Shown piece after piece: positions 42,194 to 53,575 of a DNA stretch of 64,000 bases. The DNA is taken from assembly GCA_951802425.1 (NCBI GenBank), contig OX637795.1:2956501-3020500 (forward strand), written 5' to 3'. Made by a program: the position numbers and the translations under genes. Origin of the DNA: Clavaria fumosa (taxonomy: Eukaryota > Basidiomycota > Agaricomycetes > Agaricales > Clavariaceae). The notes under the pieces are model-generated. The model saw nothing but the letters and a program-made list of their open reading frames with translations, was not told the DNA's origin and searched no databases. Numbering within the stretch: position 1 is the stretch's first letter; every line of letters starts with the position of its first letter.

Positions 42194-42755
42194 CCACCTG
42201 TCCGCCCTAGCCCCGTGTCCTAACCCGGCTAGCCTGGACCCTTAATTTCAAACTGTGACACGTTGTCACAGCTCAGCCCCTATCATCCTCTTCTCCTTTA
42301 CCCTGCCTGCGGTGTGTAACAGAACCGCGCGAAATTTTTACTGTGTGTAGATACACGTGACCAGACCCAGAGGAAGTCAACTGTGACCCTCCCCAAGTGA
42401 TACCGAGTGCCCAAGGCCCGGAACTTTGTTTTACAGCTACGTACCAGTGAATCGTGTAGTGTACAGGGCAAGGAAAGGCCCCTACATAGTCTTTCTGTAG
42501 TTTCCTGGTCCAGTGGACAGGGCCCTTGCTCTGTGACCATTGTCAGAAGGGCGCATGGGCAACTCATTAGGAGTTGTGGAGTGACCACCTGGGACACCAT
42601 TTGGGCCCCACGTTAACAAAAGTTTCATAGAATAAGAGTTCTATAGGTACATAAGTACACAGAAGAGCAGCCTAAGAGGACAGGACTGTTAAGAGATCGA
42701 AGAAATCCTGAGTGCCCAAGGCCTGGAACTTTATTTACAGCATCCAGGGCCTGTG

Positions 42756-43352
42756 ATGGCAGACCATGTCGCCCCGCCTGTAGCCCAACCTATGAGGCTT
42801 GACCTATCTGTTGCCCCCTTTGATGGGCAGAAAAGGAACTTCCGTACATTCCTCCGATCCCTTCGCCTCCTGTTTATGGCGAACCCGATTGTCTATGCTG
42901 TGGACCTGGTGAAGGTCCTTTTTGCTCTGAGCAAAATTACTGGAGAAGGATTCGCTGCAGAGTGGGCGAATATGAAGGTGGAAGAGATCCTGGGTAGTGG
43001 CAAGGCCGGAACCTGGGCAGAGTTTGTGGAGGAGATGAAGCGTGCATTCGATGACCCGAATGACCGTGCGACTGCCCTTGCCGATATTGCAGGGCTGAAA
43101 CAGGGTGCCATGACAGCACCAGAGTTCTTCACGAAATTTGAGATGCTGTCCCGACGGGCGAAGTTGAGTGCAGAGAAGGACTCAGGAATCCTAGTCCATT
43201 GGCTGGAGTTGAACCTGAGTAGGAGGTTGGTGGAGAGAATCTATGGTGTCTCCCCAATGCCAGAGACATATGGAGAATGGAAGGTGCTGGCTGAGAGGCT
43301 TGATGCCCAGCAAAGGCGACTGGATGGGATACTCACGGAACAGACACCGTGA
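42756..43352 (+). CDS. Gypsy-E gag
   Basis: MADHVAPPVAQPMRLDLSVA then PFDGQKRNFRTFLRSLRLLF: a retrotransposon gag (capsid) domain, with the MTAPEFFTKFEMLSRRA segment typical of the family. The frame ends at TGA 43350-43352 and continues in the same phase into the zinc-knuckle and protease region, where the sequence is a run of CGACC/CGCGACC units. A single CGA-to-TGA change therefore probably separated gag from pol. Confidence 0.85.
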   Translation: MADHVAPPVAQPMRLDLSVAPFDGQKRNFRTFLRSLRLLFMANPIVYAVDLVKVLFALSKITGEGFAAEWANMKVEEILGSGKAGTWAEFVEEMKRAFDDPNDRATALADIAGLKQGAMTAPEFFTKFEMLSRRAKLSAEKDSGILVHWLELNLSRRLVERIYGVSPMPETYGEWKVLAERLDAQQRRLDGILTEQTP

Positions 43353-45602
43353 CCCACTGTGACCCCTGCGCGACCCACCGCAACCCTACCGCGACCTGCC
43401 GTGACCGTTTCGCGACCTCTTGTGACCCCTCTGCTGTGTACTCCAGATGTGGCCATGGCCCAAGGATGGGCCCCTGCTGATGAGAGATGTTGTTTCCGAT
43501 GCCACCAGACTGGCCATGCTGTCCGTTTCTGCCCCCTGCCTGATACGCGTCTGCAGGTCCCAAGGGCCCAAACCCGGGCAGCACCATGTGCCCCCCAAAT
43601 GGCGGAGGGATATGAGAAAGAGATTGCACGGCTCCGAGCCTGCATAGAGCTGTGTGAGAGAGAGAGGAGGACTCCCACTGGGGAGAAGAAGTGTGCCAGC
43701 CCCCTTTCCGTCCCTGTGCCTGCTGCAAGTATACCCCGATATACTATCTTGCAGCGGAGACATACCCGAATTGGGGCTGAGGTGAAGGAGGAAGTGAGAC
43801 TGGCAGAGCGCCTAACCAGAGTGCGGCCAGAAGTGCAGAAACATGTGCCACGAGAGCTAGCCATCCAGGTGCACTTGGAGGCTTTCAGCACTGGCAAAGG
43901 GACCACAATGAAGGCCCTTGTCGACTCAGGGTGCACCAACTGCTTCATGGATTTGGAGTGGGCGAAAGGAGTGGGACTGGAGCCATCTCTCCTGCTGAAC
44001 CCAATCACCATGTATAATGTGGATGGGACACAGAACAGGGATGGAAAGGTCCGATATGGGATAGAGGTGCTGGTGAGAGTTGGTGACCACCAGGAGCGGA
44101 TCCACTTTCTGCTGGGAAAGACCCAGTCCCACAAGGTCATCCTTGGGCATGACTGGCTCAAGCGGCATAACCCGGATATCGACTGGCAGAAGGCAGAGCT
44201 GAGCCTTACCCGCTGCCCCCCACAGTGTTCCCCATCCCCTCGAGCCCCTGCACCCCTGAAAACGAGTACCCTCGCATCCACGAGTATTCTGGACACCCGT
44301 TTTCCCAACTCTGGCCCTACCCCCGATTGGCCCAGCCGCTACCCTTTGGTGTTTAGTGAAGCAAAGTGGGATGAACTTCCCCGCTCCCGACCAGACTTCG
44401 ATATTAAGATCGAGTTCAAAAAGGACCCTGAGCACCTCTCCTCCAAGCTGTATTCTTTGACACGGCAGGAGATGGTGGAGATGAACCGTTGGGTGGATGA
44501 GCAGCTTGCTTCTGGACGAATCCGGCCCTCGAAATCCCCGTATGCCAGCCCCTTCTTCTTCAAACATGAGAAGGACAAACTGCGGCCAATCATTGACTAC
44601 TCGAGGCTGAATGCACACCTGATCAAGGACAAGTACCCCCTCCCCCGCATCCGAGACACAGTGGATGTGCTTAAAGGAGCGTCGATCTACTCTAAGATTG
44701 ATGCAAAGGGAGGTTTCCCATCTATGCAGGTCTGGCCCAAGCACCAGCACCGTTGCGCCTTCCTGACACCCCGTGGACTCTTCGAACCAGCTGTCATGTG
44801 GTTTGGACTGCAGAATGCCCCTGCCACCTTCCAACGCTTCATGAACCATGTGTTGAGGGAGGAGATTGCAGGAGGACATGTGAGGGCCTATGTGGATGAT
44901 GTCATTGTGTTTGCAGAGGACTTGGCTACACACCGGTACTGGATGGATCGGGTCTTGAGGAAGTTTGGAGAGAATGGGTTGTGTCTCAAACTCAGTAAAT
45001 GCGAGTTTGAGAAGAGTGAGATCATCTTCCTGGGGATGAAGATCTCCCACAACAGACTAGAGCATGATCTGGCCAAGGGTGCGGCAGTCCGAGATTGGCC
45101 ACGTCCTAAGAATGTGAAGGATGTCCAGAGGTTCAATGGGATGCTGAACTACCTCTGCCGGCACATCCCAAATCTTTCTGCCCGGGCAAAGCCACTCTTC
45201 CGGCTGACTGGGAATGTTCCATGGAAATGGGAGGAGGAGGAGGAAGCAGCCTTCCGAGATCTCCGCCAGGCACTCGTATCAGCCCCGGTCTTGGCTCTGC
45301 CTCAGGACAAAGGGAGATGGAAGGTAGAGACAGATGCAAGCAACCTGGCAACTGGTGGAGTGCTCTCGCAGCAGCAGACGGATGGAACCTGGAGAGTTGT
45401 TGACTATATCTCCAAGGCCCTCACTGCAGCTGAGAAGAACTACGATGTGTACGACAAGGAGTTCTTGGCTGTGATTCGGGCACTTCGCGAGTGGCGAGCA
45501 TACCTCATTGGAGCAGAGGAGACGATCGAGATCTGGACGGACCAAGCCCCAGAAGTTGAAGCCGAGGCAGGTTCGTTGGGTTGGAGAGCTCCAGTGCTTT
45601 GA
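43353..45602 (+). CDS. Gypsy-E zinc knuckle, protease, RT and RNase H
   Basis: CCHC knuckle (CFRCHQTGHAVRFC), protease (ALVDSGCTNCFMDLEW; HDWLKRHNPDIDW), RT (FFFKHEKDKLRPIIDYSRLN; RAYVDDVIVFAEDL with an intact YVDD), RNase H (VETDASNLATGGVLSQQ; EKNYDVYDKEFLAVI). The frame runs off at 45602 because of a small deletion after IEIWTD that removes the usual 'H.NL.YF' of RNase H and shifts the frame. Confidence 0.92.
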   Translation, partial: PTVTPARPTATLPRPAVTVSRPLVTPLLCTPDVAMAQGWAPADERCCFRCHQTGHAVRFCPLPDTRLQVPRAQTRAAPCAPQMAEGYEKEIARLRACIELCERERRTPTGEKKCASPLSVPVPAASIPRYTILQRRHTRIGAEVKEEVRLAERLTRVRPEVQKHVPRELAIQVHLEAFSTGKGTTMKALVDSGCTNCFMDLEWAKGVGLEPSLLLNPITMYNVDGTQNRDGKVRYGIEVLVRVGDHQERIHFLLGKTQSHKVILGHDWLKRHNPDIDWQKAELSLTRCPPQCSPSPRAPAPLKTSTLASTSILDTRFPNSGPTPDWPSRYPLVFSEAKWDELPRSRPDFDIKIEFKKDPEHLSSKLYSLTRQEMVEMNRWVDEQLASGRIRPSKSPYASPFFFKHEKDKLRPIIDYSRLNAHLIKDKYPLPRIRDTVDVLKGASIYSKIDAKGGFPSMQVWPKHQHRCAFLTPRGLFEPAVMWFGLQNAPATFQRFMNHVLREEIAGGHVRAYVDDVIVFAEDLATHRYWMDRVLRKFGENGLCLKLSKCEFEKSEIIFLGMKISHNRLEHDLAKGAAVRDWPRPKNVKDVQRFNGMLNYLCRHIPNLSARAKPLFRLTGNVPWKWEEEEEAAFRDLRQALVSAPVLALPQDKGRWKVETDASNLATGGVLSQQQTDGTWRVVDYISKALTAAEKNYDVYDKEFLAVIRALREWRAYLIGAEETIEIWTDQAPEVEAEAGSLGWRAPVL

Positions 45603-47181
45603 CTTTGAGATAAAGTATCGCACTGGCAAGTCGAACACAAAGGCAGATGCACTCTCCCGGAGACCAGACTATGGAGAGATGGTGGAGGAGGATGCACCAG
45701 TGCAGGTTTTCCCGGAAACGGAAGTCCGTGTGTCATTCACATCGGAAATGGAGACGCTACTCCAGAAAAATAGCGCGGTACACATACAGAAGCCGGAGGA
45801 GCTTGATGATGAGTGGACACGAGATCGTGCTGGACTCTGGCGGAAGGGGATAGTCACTTGGGTCCCCCTAGGAGCTTGTGAGGCCGTTCTTGAGTTTGAG
45901 CATGACCTCCCCGCTGCTGGACACCCTGGGCCCCGGAAGTTGAGAGCAGCACTAGTGAAGGGTTATTGGTGGCCGGACATGGTAAAAGATGCGGATCGGT
46001 ATGCCCAGGGGTGTGAGACATGCCAGCGGACGAAGCCCGACCATACCAAGCGTGCTGCCCCACTGCACCCCCATCTGGTGCCTGATGGTCCCTGGTCGGT
46101 GATCTCATGGGACATAGTCGGTCCCCTCCCCCTCTCCCGTGGACATAATGCCATCCTTGTTATTGTCGACAAATTCACGAAACGGACACTGCTCGAAGCG
46201 ATCGGGCTCGACCTCACAGGACTTGGAGCAGCGCGTCTCCTCCGGGATCGAGTGTTTCGTGACCATGGAGTCCCTCACAAGGTTGTGAGTGACCGGGGGT
46301 CCCAGTTCGTGTCCCGCTTCATGAAGGAGTTCTACTCCATGATCCGGGTAAAGGCAAATCCAAGTACTGCCTTTCATCCGCAGACTGATGGACAGACGGA
46401 ACGGGCGAACCAGGAGATGGAGATCTATCTCCGGGCTTACGTGGACCATCTCCAGGATGACTGGGCTGAATGGTTGTCCACTGCGGAGTTTGCTCTTAAT
46501 AATCGTGAGCACTCAGCAACAGGACAGACACCTTTCTTCCTCGATTATGGACGACACCCATGGAATGGGGGGCTCCAGCCACCTTCTGAGGTGAACCCGG
46601 CGGCGGACGAGTGGATGGCTAAGCTCACGGAGTCCCAAAGAGCAGCCAAGGAGGCAATGGAGAAAGCAGTGGCAGCGATGAAGAAGAGCTACGATAAGGG
46701 GAAACGCCCAAGTCGGGAGTACTCTGAGGGAGATCTGGTCTGGCTGGATACTAGAAACTTGAAGATGGACCGGCCCTGTAAAAAGCTTGACAACAAGAGA
46801 GCAGGCCCCTTTGCAGTTGAGGAGAAGGTGGGACCTGCTGGGTATCGCCTCAAGCTCCCTCGGGCCTGGCGCATCCATCGGGTCTTCAATGAGTTGCTGT
46901 TGACACCATACCACCCCCCTTCCTTCCCTTCCCAGAACCTGCCTCCCCCTCCGCCCCCTACGATTGATGATGACCACCTGGAGTATGATGTGGAGGCGAT
47001 CCTTGATGTTAAGAAGGTGGGGCGTGGAGTGAGATACCTGGTGAAGTGGTTGGGATACCCTGTAGAGGAGAACACTTGGGAGCCACGACGGAACCTCACC
47101 AATGTGGCACTGCTTCTCCAGGACTTCTTCCTTGCTCACCCTGACAAGGCCAAGCTAGCTGGTCGGGACGCCCAGCCTTAA
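45543..47181 (+). CDS. Gypsy-E integrase and chromodomain
   Basis: The frame resumes with PQKLKPRQVRWVGELQCFDF. An integrase zinc finger (CETCQRTKPDHTK) and the catalytic core (SWDIVGPLPLSRGHNAILVI; VVSDRGSQFVSRFM; GQTERANQEME) are intact. A true chromodomain closes the protein (YDVEAILDVKKVGRGVRYLV, KWLGYPVEENTWEPRRNL), which marks a chromovirus and would tether integration to histone marks. An AGAGGGGGG polypurine run follows at 47181-47189. Confidence 0.93.
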
Positions 47182-47192
47182 GAGGGGGGTGA

Positions 47193-47482
47193 TGTTAGGA
47201 TTGCTTATGTAAGCCATCCCAAAGTGCAGTTGTGGAGAAACTGGGGAGGGTGGTTGGAAGGTCACATGACCTGTGGCTGGGTCGGATTATGTAATCATGT
47301 AAGATCACATGACCTGGGCCTGGGCGCATCACGTGATCCGAGGGTCCGAGCGTGGGAACGCCGGCAAGTGCCGAAGCGTTCGCTATAAGTACTTTCGCTT
47401 TTCCTTTTTTGTACTCTTTTCCCCTTATCTTAGTATTGTCGTCATGACCTTACGCTTAAGTTGTGTGAGACCCAGTCTGATA
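47193..47482 (+). repeat. 3' LTR of Gypsy-E
   Basis: 290 bp, TGTTAGGATTGC ... CAGTCTGATA, with T/C differences from the 5' LTR at two sites. Followed by GTTTG. Confidence 0.95.
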
Positions 47483-47487
47483 GTTTG

Positions 47488-47992
47488 TCCTTGGGGGCTC
47501 ACAATCTCACCAGCATCAACACATGGACAGTTCCTCATCAATTGCACACATGAACAAATGGACAAGATGCACATCCACAACATAGCAGGAAGAGAAACAG
47601 CAAGGAAATGTGATTATGCAAACATCACAGGCTTCAATGCATGGATTGACAATACATTCTTTTCAACATTCATCTGTGGGAAATCAAGGAATGGGCTCTG
47701 GGCCCTAAGAATATGACGATATACCTGCGAGTTTTTGGGAATACAGCTATATGTCTTTGAGGTGCAGCCAAAGAGCTTGATGATATAGTGGCGTCGATGG
47801 ATGTTGGCAGGATCAACCATAACGCTTGACCGAGTGCATCCAGCCGGAGCTTCTCTGCCTTTGGAGATTGTGGCGAAGGCAACTCATTTGCCATCATCTT
47901 TTTCAACCCCAAGGTGCATGATAATAGATATTACTGGGTGCTTGTTGCCCGAACCAACCAAATTCGGATCAGCAAAAACTTTGCAAGCAATT
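47488..47992. other. Flank of the Gypsy-E target, unknown repeat
   Basis: Continues, across the Gypsy-E insertion, the CpG-poor sequence at 41731-41886. One plus frame reads KMHIHNIAGRETARKCDYAN then FNAWIDNTFFSTFICG, which looks like a decayed coding sequence. Not identified. Confidence 0.35.
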
Positions 47993-50587
47993 TTAGCATT
48001 CTTGACCTGATACTGGACTCCGTATCAAGTCAAGAATGCTAAAATACTGGAGAATGCTTGTATTCTCCTGGGCGACGGCTTTATTTGGGTTACCGCAGTG
48101 AAGGGGTAGTGCACCATCCATGTTGTATTGATTGTCATGAGCTTGGATGGCCGCCCCGCGCTTGAGAAGTTCCGAAGCAAACCACAGTTTGAAAGAATCA
48201 TGGTTGCCAAGTTGGACAAAGTGCGAAAAATTTACCCAGACATCATGAAAGGCTTCTTTCAGAGTTTTATCACCAGGGTAGGCATGGAAGGAGGGGGCAC
48301 TCTGGATGGCGTTCCAGATGTTGAGAGCAACTAGGCATTCAAGGAGTTCCAGGAGCTTGATTGGCCGATTAAAACGAGGTATCCCTGATTTTGGGTCCAT
48401 GTTTGCCAGTACGATGGCCCGGTCATGCGCTACTGTGAACAGGGTCCTAGCGACTAGTTCTCCGCATTCCCCACGAGCCAGGAGACCTTTATTGAGTGCT
48501 GATTGAAGGACCTCTGGAGCTCGTTGCATGATGGAATTGTTCGTTGGTTCGTTCAAGAGCCATGCGGCGGCCTCTGCGAGGATAGGCTCCGAGGGATATC
48601 CGCTCCACACGAACCCTCGGTGGCAAGGAATATTAAATACGACACGCATTCTGGACTTGATAAGCTGCGCCTGCATCGTACGCGAATTCGGGGATATCGG
48701 ATCGAATCGGATAAGGATACGACAGTCGAGCGCAGCGAGCTGGGCAGAAGGGTCTGCCGCAAAATTATTTGATCCGAGCTTCATCATTGCCAACAAAATT
48801 ATTGGGTGGATGCCAAGAGCATCTTTAGGAATGCTGGAATAATGAGAGAACCACCTAGAATGTGTGCGAACCAGGTAACCAAAGTGCATGCTTGGTGGCA
48901 CTCACATTGGACGGCCAAACTTCGTCATCTGCTCGAGCTCGCATACCTCTTTGAGTGTGAGCTTCTTTTTCTTAACCTGAGCTGTAGAATCATGACTGAA
49001 AACATCGAAAGGGGTTTCAAAAACTGGTGGGATAAGCTTCCATCCCGTCTGGACTCGAAGTGAAGGGAACTCGGGATCTGTAGGTGCGAATGCACTGAGG
49101 TTGGAATTTGTGGACAAGAAAATGAAGAATATCGGCATGTTTTCAAGTGTGCTTAAGACGTGCATAAGGGCAAAGTACGGATTGCGACCCTTTGCATGAC
49201 TGTCCTCGGCCGCAATCTGCAGTGTATGGGCTTCATCAAAGTAGACTATGGCTAAAATTTGGGGTTCAACGTCCCCATGGAGCCCTTTGAGACAAAAAAC
49301 AAAGTCGGCGGCTGCCTTCTGCAGGTAATCTCGAAAAGCGCCGAGGAATTGTGGCGGTTTGGATGCGGCACTGTTAATCCCAAGACCGGCAAGTCCGCCT
49401 TTCTCAATCTACCAATTCATAAGCATTAGCACAAAAGCAGGGCGGCAACTTACATTTTGCGCAACTTGAATTACGCGATCGTAAAATGCGGTCCTGTTGG
49501 TCCCGACGCTCGTTAAGGTTGAACCATGTGCCATCCAGTTGTACCACTTTAGAGCGAGATTTGCCTGGGGTTCGTTCTGATACGTTTTAAGTACCTCGAC
49601 AGCTTGCGTGAACAAAGCCGACAGAAAGGGGCAAAATGTCTTATTAACGCCGGCCCCTCTTCCCTAAATGAACAGGTTAGATAATCACGGACGTTGTTGT
49701 CAAATGGGGGATAGGCTGATGGGGAAACAATCAATGAGGGCTGAATGAAGAGGAGGACGCATACCTTTAGAACCGATCGGTAACTGCTCGTGCAGATTGA
49801 ACGGAAAGGTAAGACGAGCTCTTGCGGAGTGGTCGACGAGACGCGACTTGCCCATTCCGGACGACTGCACAATTGGAAACGAACGGTTGTAATATTTGCC
49901 GCCTTTCAGTGGCGCGTATAGATCCATCATCGTCAGCAGGATGTCTGGGAATTGAGCCGCGTATTTCGTCTCGAATGCTTGTTTAAAGTCTGACACACGG
50001 AGAATGAGAGAGAGACATAGGGAAGCATCCATGCTTACATATCACTGGTTGGCACATTAGCTGGAAGTATTTCACTCAGAGAGAAAGAGGAGTAGTCACA
50101 ATCATTGGAAGATTCTTGAAGAATCGACCTGGGCAAGTGACCTAGCAGCTCGGACATTGGTGGGTGTAGAATTTCTGCATGAGATTTATCCCATGTAGTC
50201 GAGGGACTGCACGGGACGAGAGTGGGCAATGATGAGTATACCTCAAAGCTGGTCCTCAAAACAGGATAGCGCACTCAAGTTTCGTATGTCCCTGAAAGTT
50301 CGAGCGTTCCATGCGTCCTCCAGCTGCTCCATTAATTTCGGATGCTTTTGGAGCAGCGCCAACGCTTCGTCGTTTTCTCTGAACTTCGGGTCGGGTTTCC
50401 CTTCGGAGAATGTTACAATCCTCGAGAGAAGAACGATAGTATCTCTTTTGTTGAAGGTCCCCCAACCCCCCGTGGATTCAACAAAATCAAGCACGAGCTT
50501 GTCTTGGCGGGTGTGGGTGGCATCATCGAGGTTATAAGGCACTTTTTCCAGAGTTGTCTCCAGACGCTTAGCGAAGGGCTCATCCAT
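47993..50587 (-). CDS. P-loop NTPase of a high-copy Agaricomycete family (possibly decayed)
   Basis: A multi-exon gene on the minus strand. It starts MDEPFAKRLETTLEKV at 50587. A Walker A motif, FPIVQSSGMGKSRLVD, is near 49850, and a Walker B, ILAIVYFDEAHTL, near 49240. A long C-terminal region (GFVWSGYPSEPILAEAAAWL; LPLHCGNPNKAVAQ) ends in the 47993-48854 ORF. One intron is clear: 48855-48905 joins FGRPM to WFSHYS. Others are uncertain; between 50243 and 50274 and near 49650 I could not join the frames. The 'VQSSG.GKSRLVDE' signature is frequent in Agaricomycete genomes, and similar NTPase modules are known from transposon-derived Crinkler-like proteins. That link is from memory and not proven. 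Confidence 0.5.
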
Positions 50588-51510
50588 TGTCTGAGAACTG
50601 GATCTCTTGCAGAAGGCTGGTTCATGTGAGAACGTCCAAGTCGATGTTCCGCTGACTCAGCGGCGTCTCGTCCATCAAATGCGTAGCACGTATATCACAA
50701 CCCTCACCTGGCGCCGCCAGCCAAGGATTTGCTCTCGCCTTGTCGAAGGTGGTGAAGTCCGCATCCGTGTCCCCTGCCACGCGAGTGACGGTGGACGTGC
50801 TCACTCTTCACGGTGCCTCCCGGACCGCGTGCGCGTCGCGCTCTTCTTTGTGCTCGGTTCGCCACATCGATGAAGCATACATGTATGGCACATGGCATGA
50901 AAAGGTGTATGGTGCAGATGACGACGTCGTGTGGCAAGTTAGTGTGGGTGTCGTCGCAATAGAATATCATCTGTTTCTTTTTCTGATGCTTTTTTTTTGC
51001 CTTCTTTTCCTTGAGCTGTGTGAATTTCAGCTACGCGTACTTTGCGAACCGACAGGAGTAGTATGCCTGCTTTGCGGAATGAGTTCCACCTCGCAGGGTA
51101 CTGTCTTGCGTTCGTGGACACCGTTTCACGCTTTTCCTTCCGCTTGGTCCCTCGCGCGTCATCATGCTCGTCATTACTGTCCTCACCAGCGTGGTCGTCA
51201 TACACAATCGAGTTACCGCATCCACAGACGCCGCCGCACGACATCCACGACCTCGCGCACCGCCTTCTCGCGTCTCTGCGGTCTCCGACATTCCCAGCAA
51301 CACCCGGGGTAGCTGACCCACATGAGTGCGGCTGGGACAAAGACGACGCGTGGTGCTTGTCGTGCCCGTGATCCAGGCCACTCAGTTCTGGGTGTACGAA
51401 GAGGGAGTGTATCTCTTGCATGCCTCGCCACGCGCCCGCAGCCGCCGTCATGTTTTGGGCTGTATGCGCCGTATAGGGGACCTTGTTCTCACTTGTTCGA
51501 GTACGTTATG
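50588..51510. other. No supported gene
   Basis: Only overlapping low-confidence ORFs on both strands. The right end (51511) is the start of the segment shared with UTP7. Confidence 0.4.
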
Positions 51511-52300
51511 GAAGCCAGTCTCAGTGACTTGGGTAAATTGGTGCTCGGGATGATAGAGTGGAGCGTTTGATCTGACGACGCAGTTGATTCCAGTCCCCGT
51601 CGAGAATAGCGACGAGTACCGACAGTCCTCTTCCGTTGATCAGAAGAGCCAACTTTCACGTCCATCTCAGCGTTCTCAATGGAATGGCAATGGCGAGGTG
51701 CAAGATCTCATCGACATTTCGGGCAATTCATTCTCACGCTATGTACACTGTCTGTCAATTGAATCTGGCTGTGTAGCTCATCATATATCAGGGCAGACGG
51801 GGTGTCAAAAAGGTAGCTTTCCTGTAGCATGGATCAGCGTCATGCGGTGGATCAGATAGGCGTAATGTGGGGAAGCGCACCGAACGTATCCGTCAGTTTC
51901 TTGACATCTGTCAACGTCCTTCAGTTGTCTAGAAGCGGCTCAATGTCTGAGGGACATACCACCCAAGCTACCCGACTGTAGGGCTCCAGAGACAGTCTCA
52001 CTGATTTTCGCAACGACGTCAGGGTTCTGGGTTTCGTATGGCGGATTACAGACTTGAGCTATGCAAAATGAAAATAAACACTCACCATGCCTGGGGCAAA
52101 TTTATCGACTACTGACTGGATTCCTCCGGCGAAGGGGTCAGACTTCTTCGCAGCAGACATGCCACTGCTAGTCCCGGTGTTGTCACTGGATTGCTTGTCC
52201 TCGCCATAGTCGCCTGAAGACCCATCATTTTTGTCTGATTTGTACTGACCGCCTCCTTGAGCACCGTACGTGTCTCCACTGACATCAGAGCTTTGAACTC
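51511..52300. repeat. Segmental duplicate, copy 2 (partner 40270-41045)
   Basis: The first ~165 bp are a detached piece of UTP7 exon 1 (5' end), no longer part of a gene. The rest is spacer and the 3' end of the intact Gly/Ser-rich gene. Confidence 0.9.
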
Positions 52301-53449
52301 CTGAATCGCCATAACTGTCTTGACCTGCAGATGCTCCGTACGGCTTGTTGCTACCGGGCTTGTTACGGTTATCGGACCTGCCTCCGCCGTAGCTCGTATC
52401 GTCCGAGCCGTAATTCCCGCTGCTTTGCTCGTACCTCTTGTTGCCACCCGCTACGTATTCCTGGTTTCCTGAAGACTCATCGTTGTTGCCCGAATTGGAC
52501 TTCTTGCTTCCCTGGGCGCCGTACGTGCCTGCGCTACTTTGAACTCCCGAATCTCCATAGCCCTGCTTGTCGCGGTTATCGGTGCGTCCGCTGTATCCGT
52601 CGTCGCCGTAGCTCGTATCGACACCTGCGGACGAACCGTACTTTCCGCCGCTTTGCTTGTTGCCACTCGCTACATATCCCTGGTTTCCTGAAGACCCATC
52701 GTTGTCACCCGAATCGTATTGCCTGCCTTGAGCGCCGTACGTGCCTCCGCTATTTTGGGTTCCTGAATCGCCATAACCCTGCTTGTCGCGGCTATCGGAC
52801 TTGCCTCCGCTGTATCCGTCGCCGCCGTAGCTCGTATCGACACCTGCGGACGAGCCGTACTGTTGCTTGTTGCCACTCGCTACATATCCCTGGTTTCCTG
52901 AAGACCCATCATTGTTACCCGAATCGTATTGCCTGCCTTGAGCGCCGTACGTGCCTCCGCTACTTTGGGCTCCCGAATCGCCATAGCCCTGCTTGTCGTG
53001 GCTATCGGTGCGTCCGCTGTGTCCGTCGTCACCGTAGCTCGTATCGACACCTGCGGACGAACCGTACTTTCCGCTGCTTTGCTTGTTGCCACTTGCTACA
53101 TATCCCCGGTTTCCTGAAGACTCATCGTTGTTACCCGAATCGGACTGCCTGCCTCCTTGAGCGCCGTACGTGTCTCCACTGCTTTGAGCTCCCGGACCGC
53201 CCTGCTTGTCGCGGCCACCCCTGCCGCCGCCGTAGTTCGTGTCGTCCTGCTGCACACCTGCAGACGAGCCGTAGTTTCCGCTGTTCCCGCTGGAATACTC
53301 GTCGCGGTTGGAGTCGCGGTTGCCGCTGCTCTGATAACGGTCACCACTGGAAGTGTCGCCGTAATTCCCAGCACCTATACCTGTAGGGTTACTAAAGCTT
53401 CCATAGCGCTGCTCTGATAGGTACCTTGGTTGTCTGGGTTGTAAGACAT
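51940..53449 (-). CDS. Gly/Ser/Asp/Tyr-rich repeat protein (468 aa)
   Basis: Exons 53449-53425, 53380-52086 and 52026-51940 join in phase. The first intron is only 44 nt, the second 59 nt. The start MSYNPDNQG follows a TATA box (53568-53575) by about 120 nt. The protein is hydrophilic and disordered: Tyr-Gly, Ser-Ser-Gly and Asp-rich repeats of about 70 residues (GYVASGNKQ ... GSSAGVDTSYGDDGYSGR ... DKQGYGDSG) occur about four times. The C-terminus, DPFAGGIQSVVDKFAPGM then NPDVVAKISETVSGALQSG, looks like a short amphipathic helical module. No signal peptide. Similar Gly/Ser/Tyr-rich small proteins in mushrooms are thought to be stress-related; the function here is unknown. A mutated, rearranged copy lies at 40745-41730. 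Confidence 0.75.
52451..53160. repeat. ~210-bp coding tandem repeats in the Gly/Ser-rich gene
   Basis: At least three units with a period of about 210 bp (for example TGTATCCGTCG(T/C)CGCCGTAG recurring near 52590, 52815 and 53015), keeping the reading frame. Confidence 0.85.
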
Positions 53450-53567
53450 GGTCTGTATTGGCGAAGAACAATGTGATGGCGCCGACGATATGGGAACTGG
53501 TGGTTCCTGCCGCCAAATCGCAGCTGCGGCTGTCCTTTAAGTACGCAAGCGAGCGCTACTTGAAATC

Positions 53568-53575
53568 TTTTTATA
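53568..53575 (-). promoter_or_regulatory. TATA box of the Gly/Ser-rich gene
   Basis: TATAAAAA on the minus strand, about 120 nt before the ATG at 53449. Confidence 0.55.

Larger units (their letters stand above)
41892..47482 (+). mobile_element. Gypsy-E, complete chromovirus-type Ty3/gypsy element
   Basis: 5591 bp with two 290-bp LTRs differing at two positions (both C/T), flanked by the 5-bp duplication GTTTG (41887-41891 and 47483-47487). One continuous gag-pol-chromodomain coding region with two lesions. A young insertion. Confidence 0.97.

Noticed and set aside
53381..53449. Frameshift at the start of the Gly/Ser-rich gene
   Set aside because: The apparent frame break is resolved by a 44-nt GT-AG intron that joins MSYNPDNQG to IGAGNYGD in phase.
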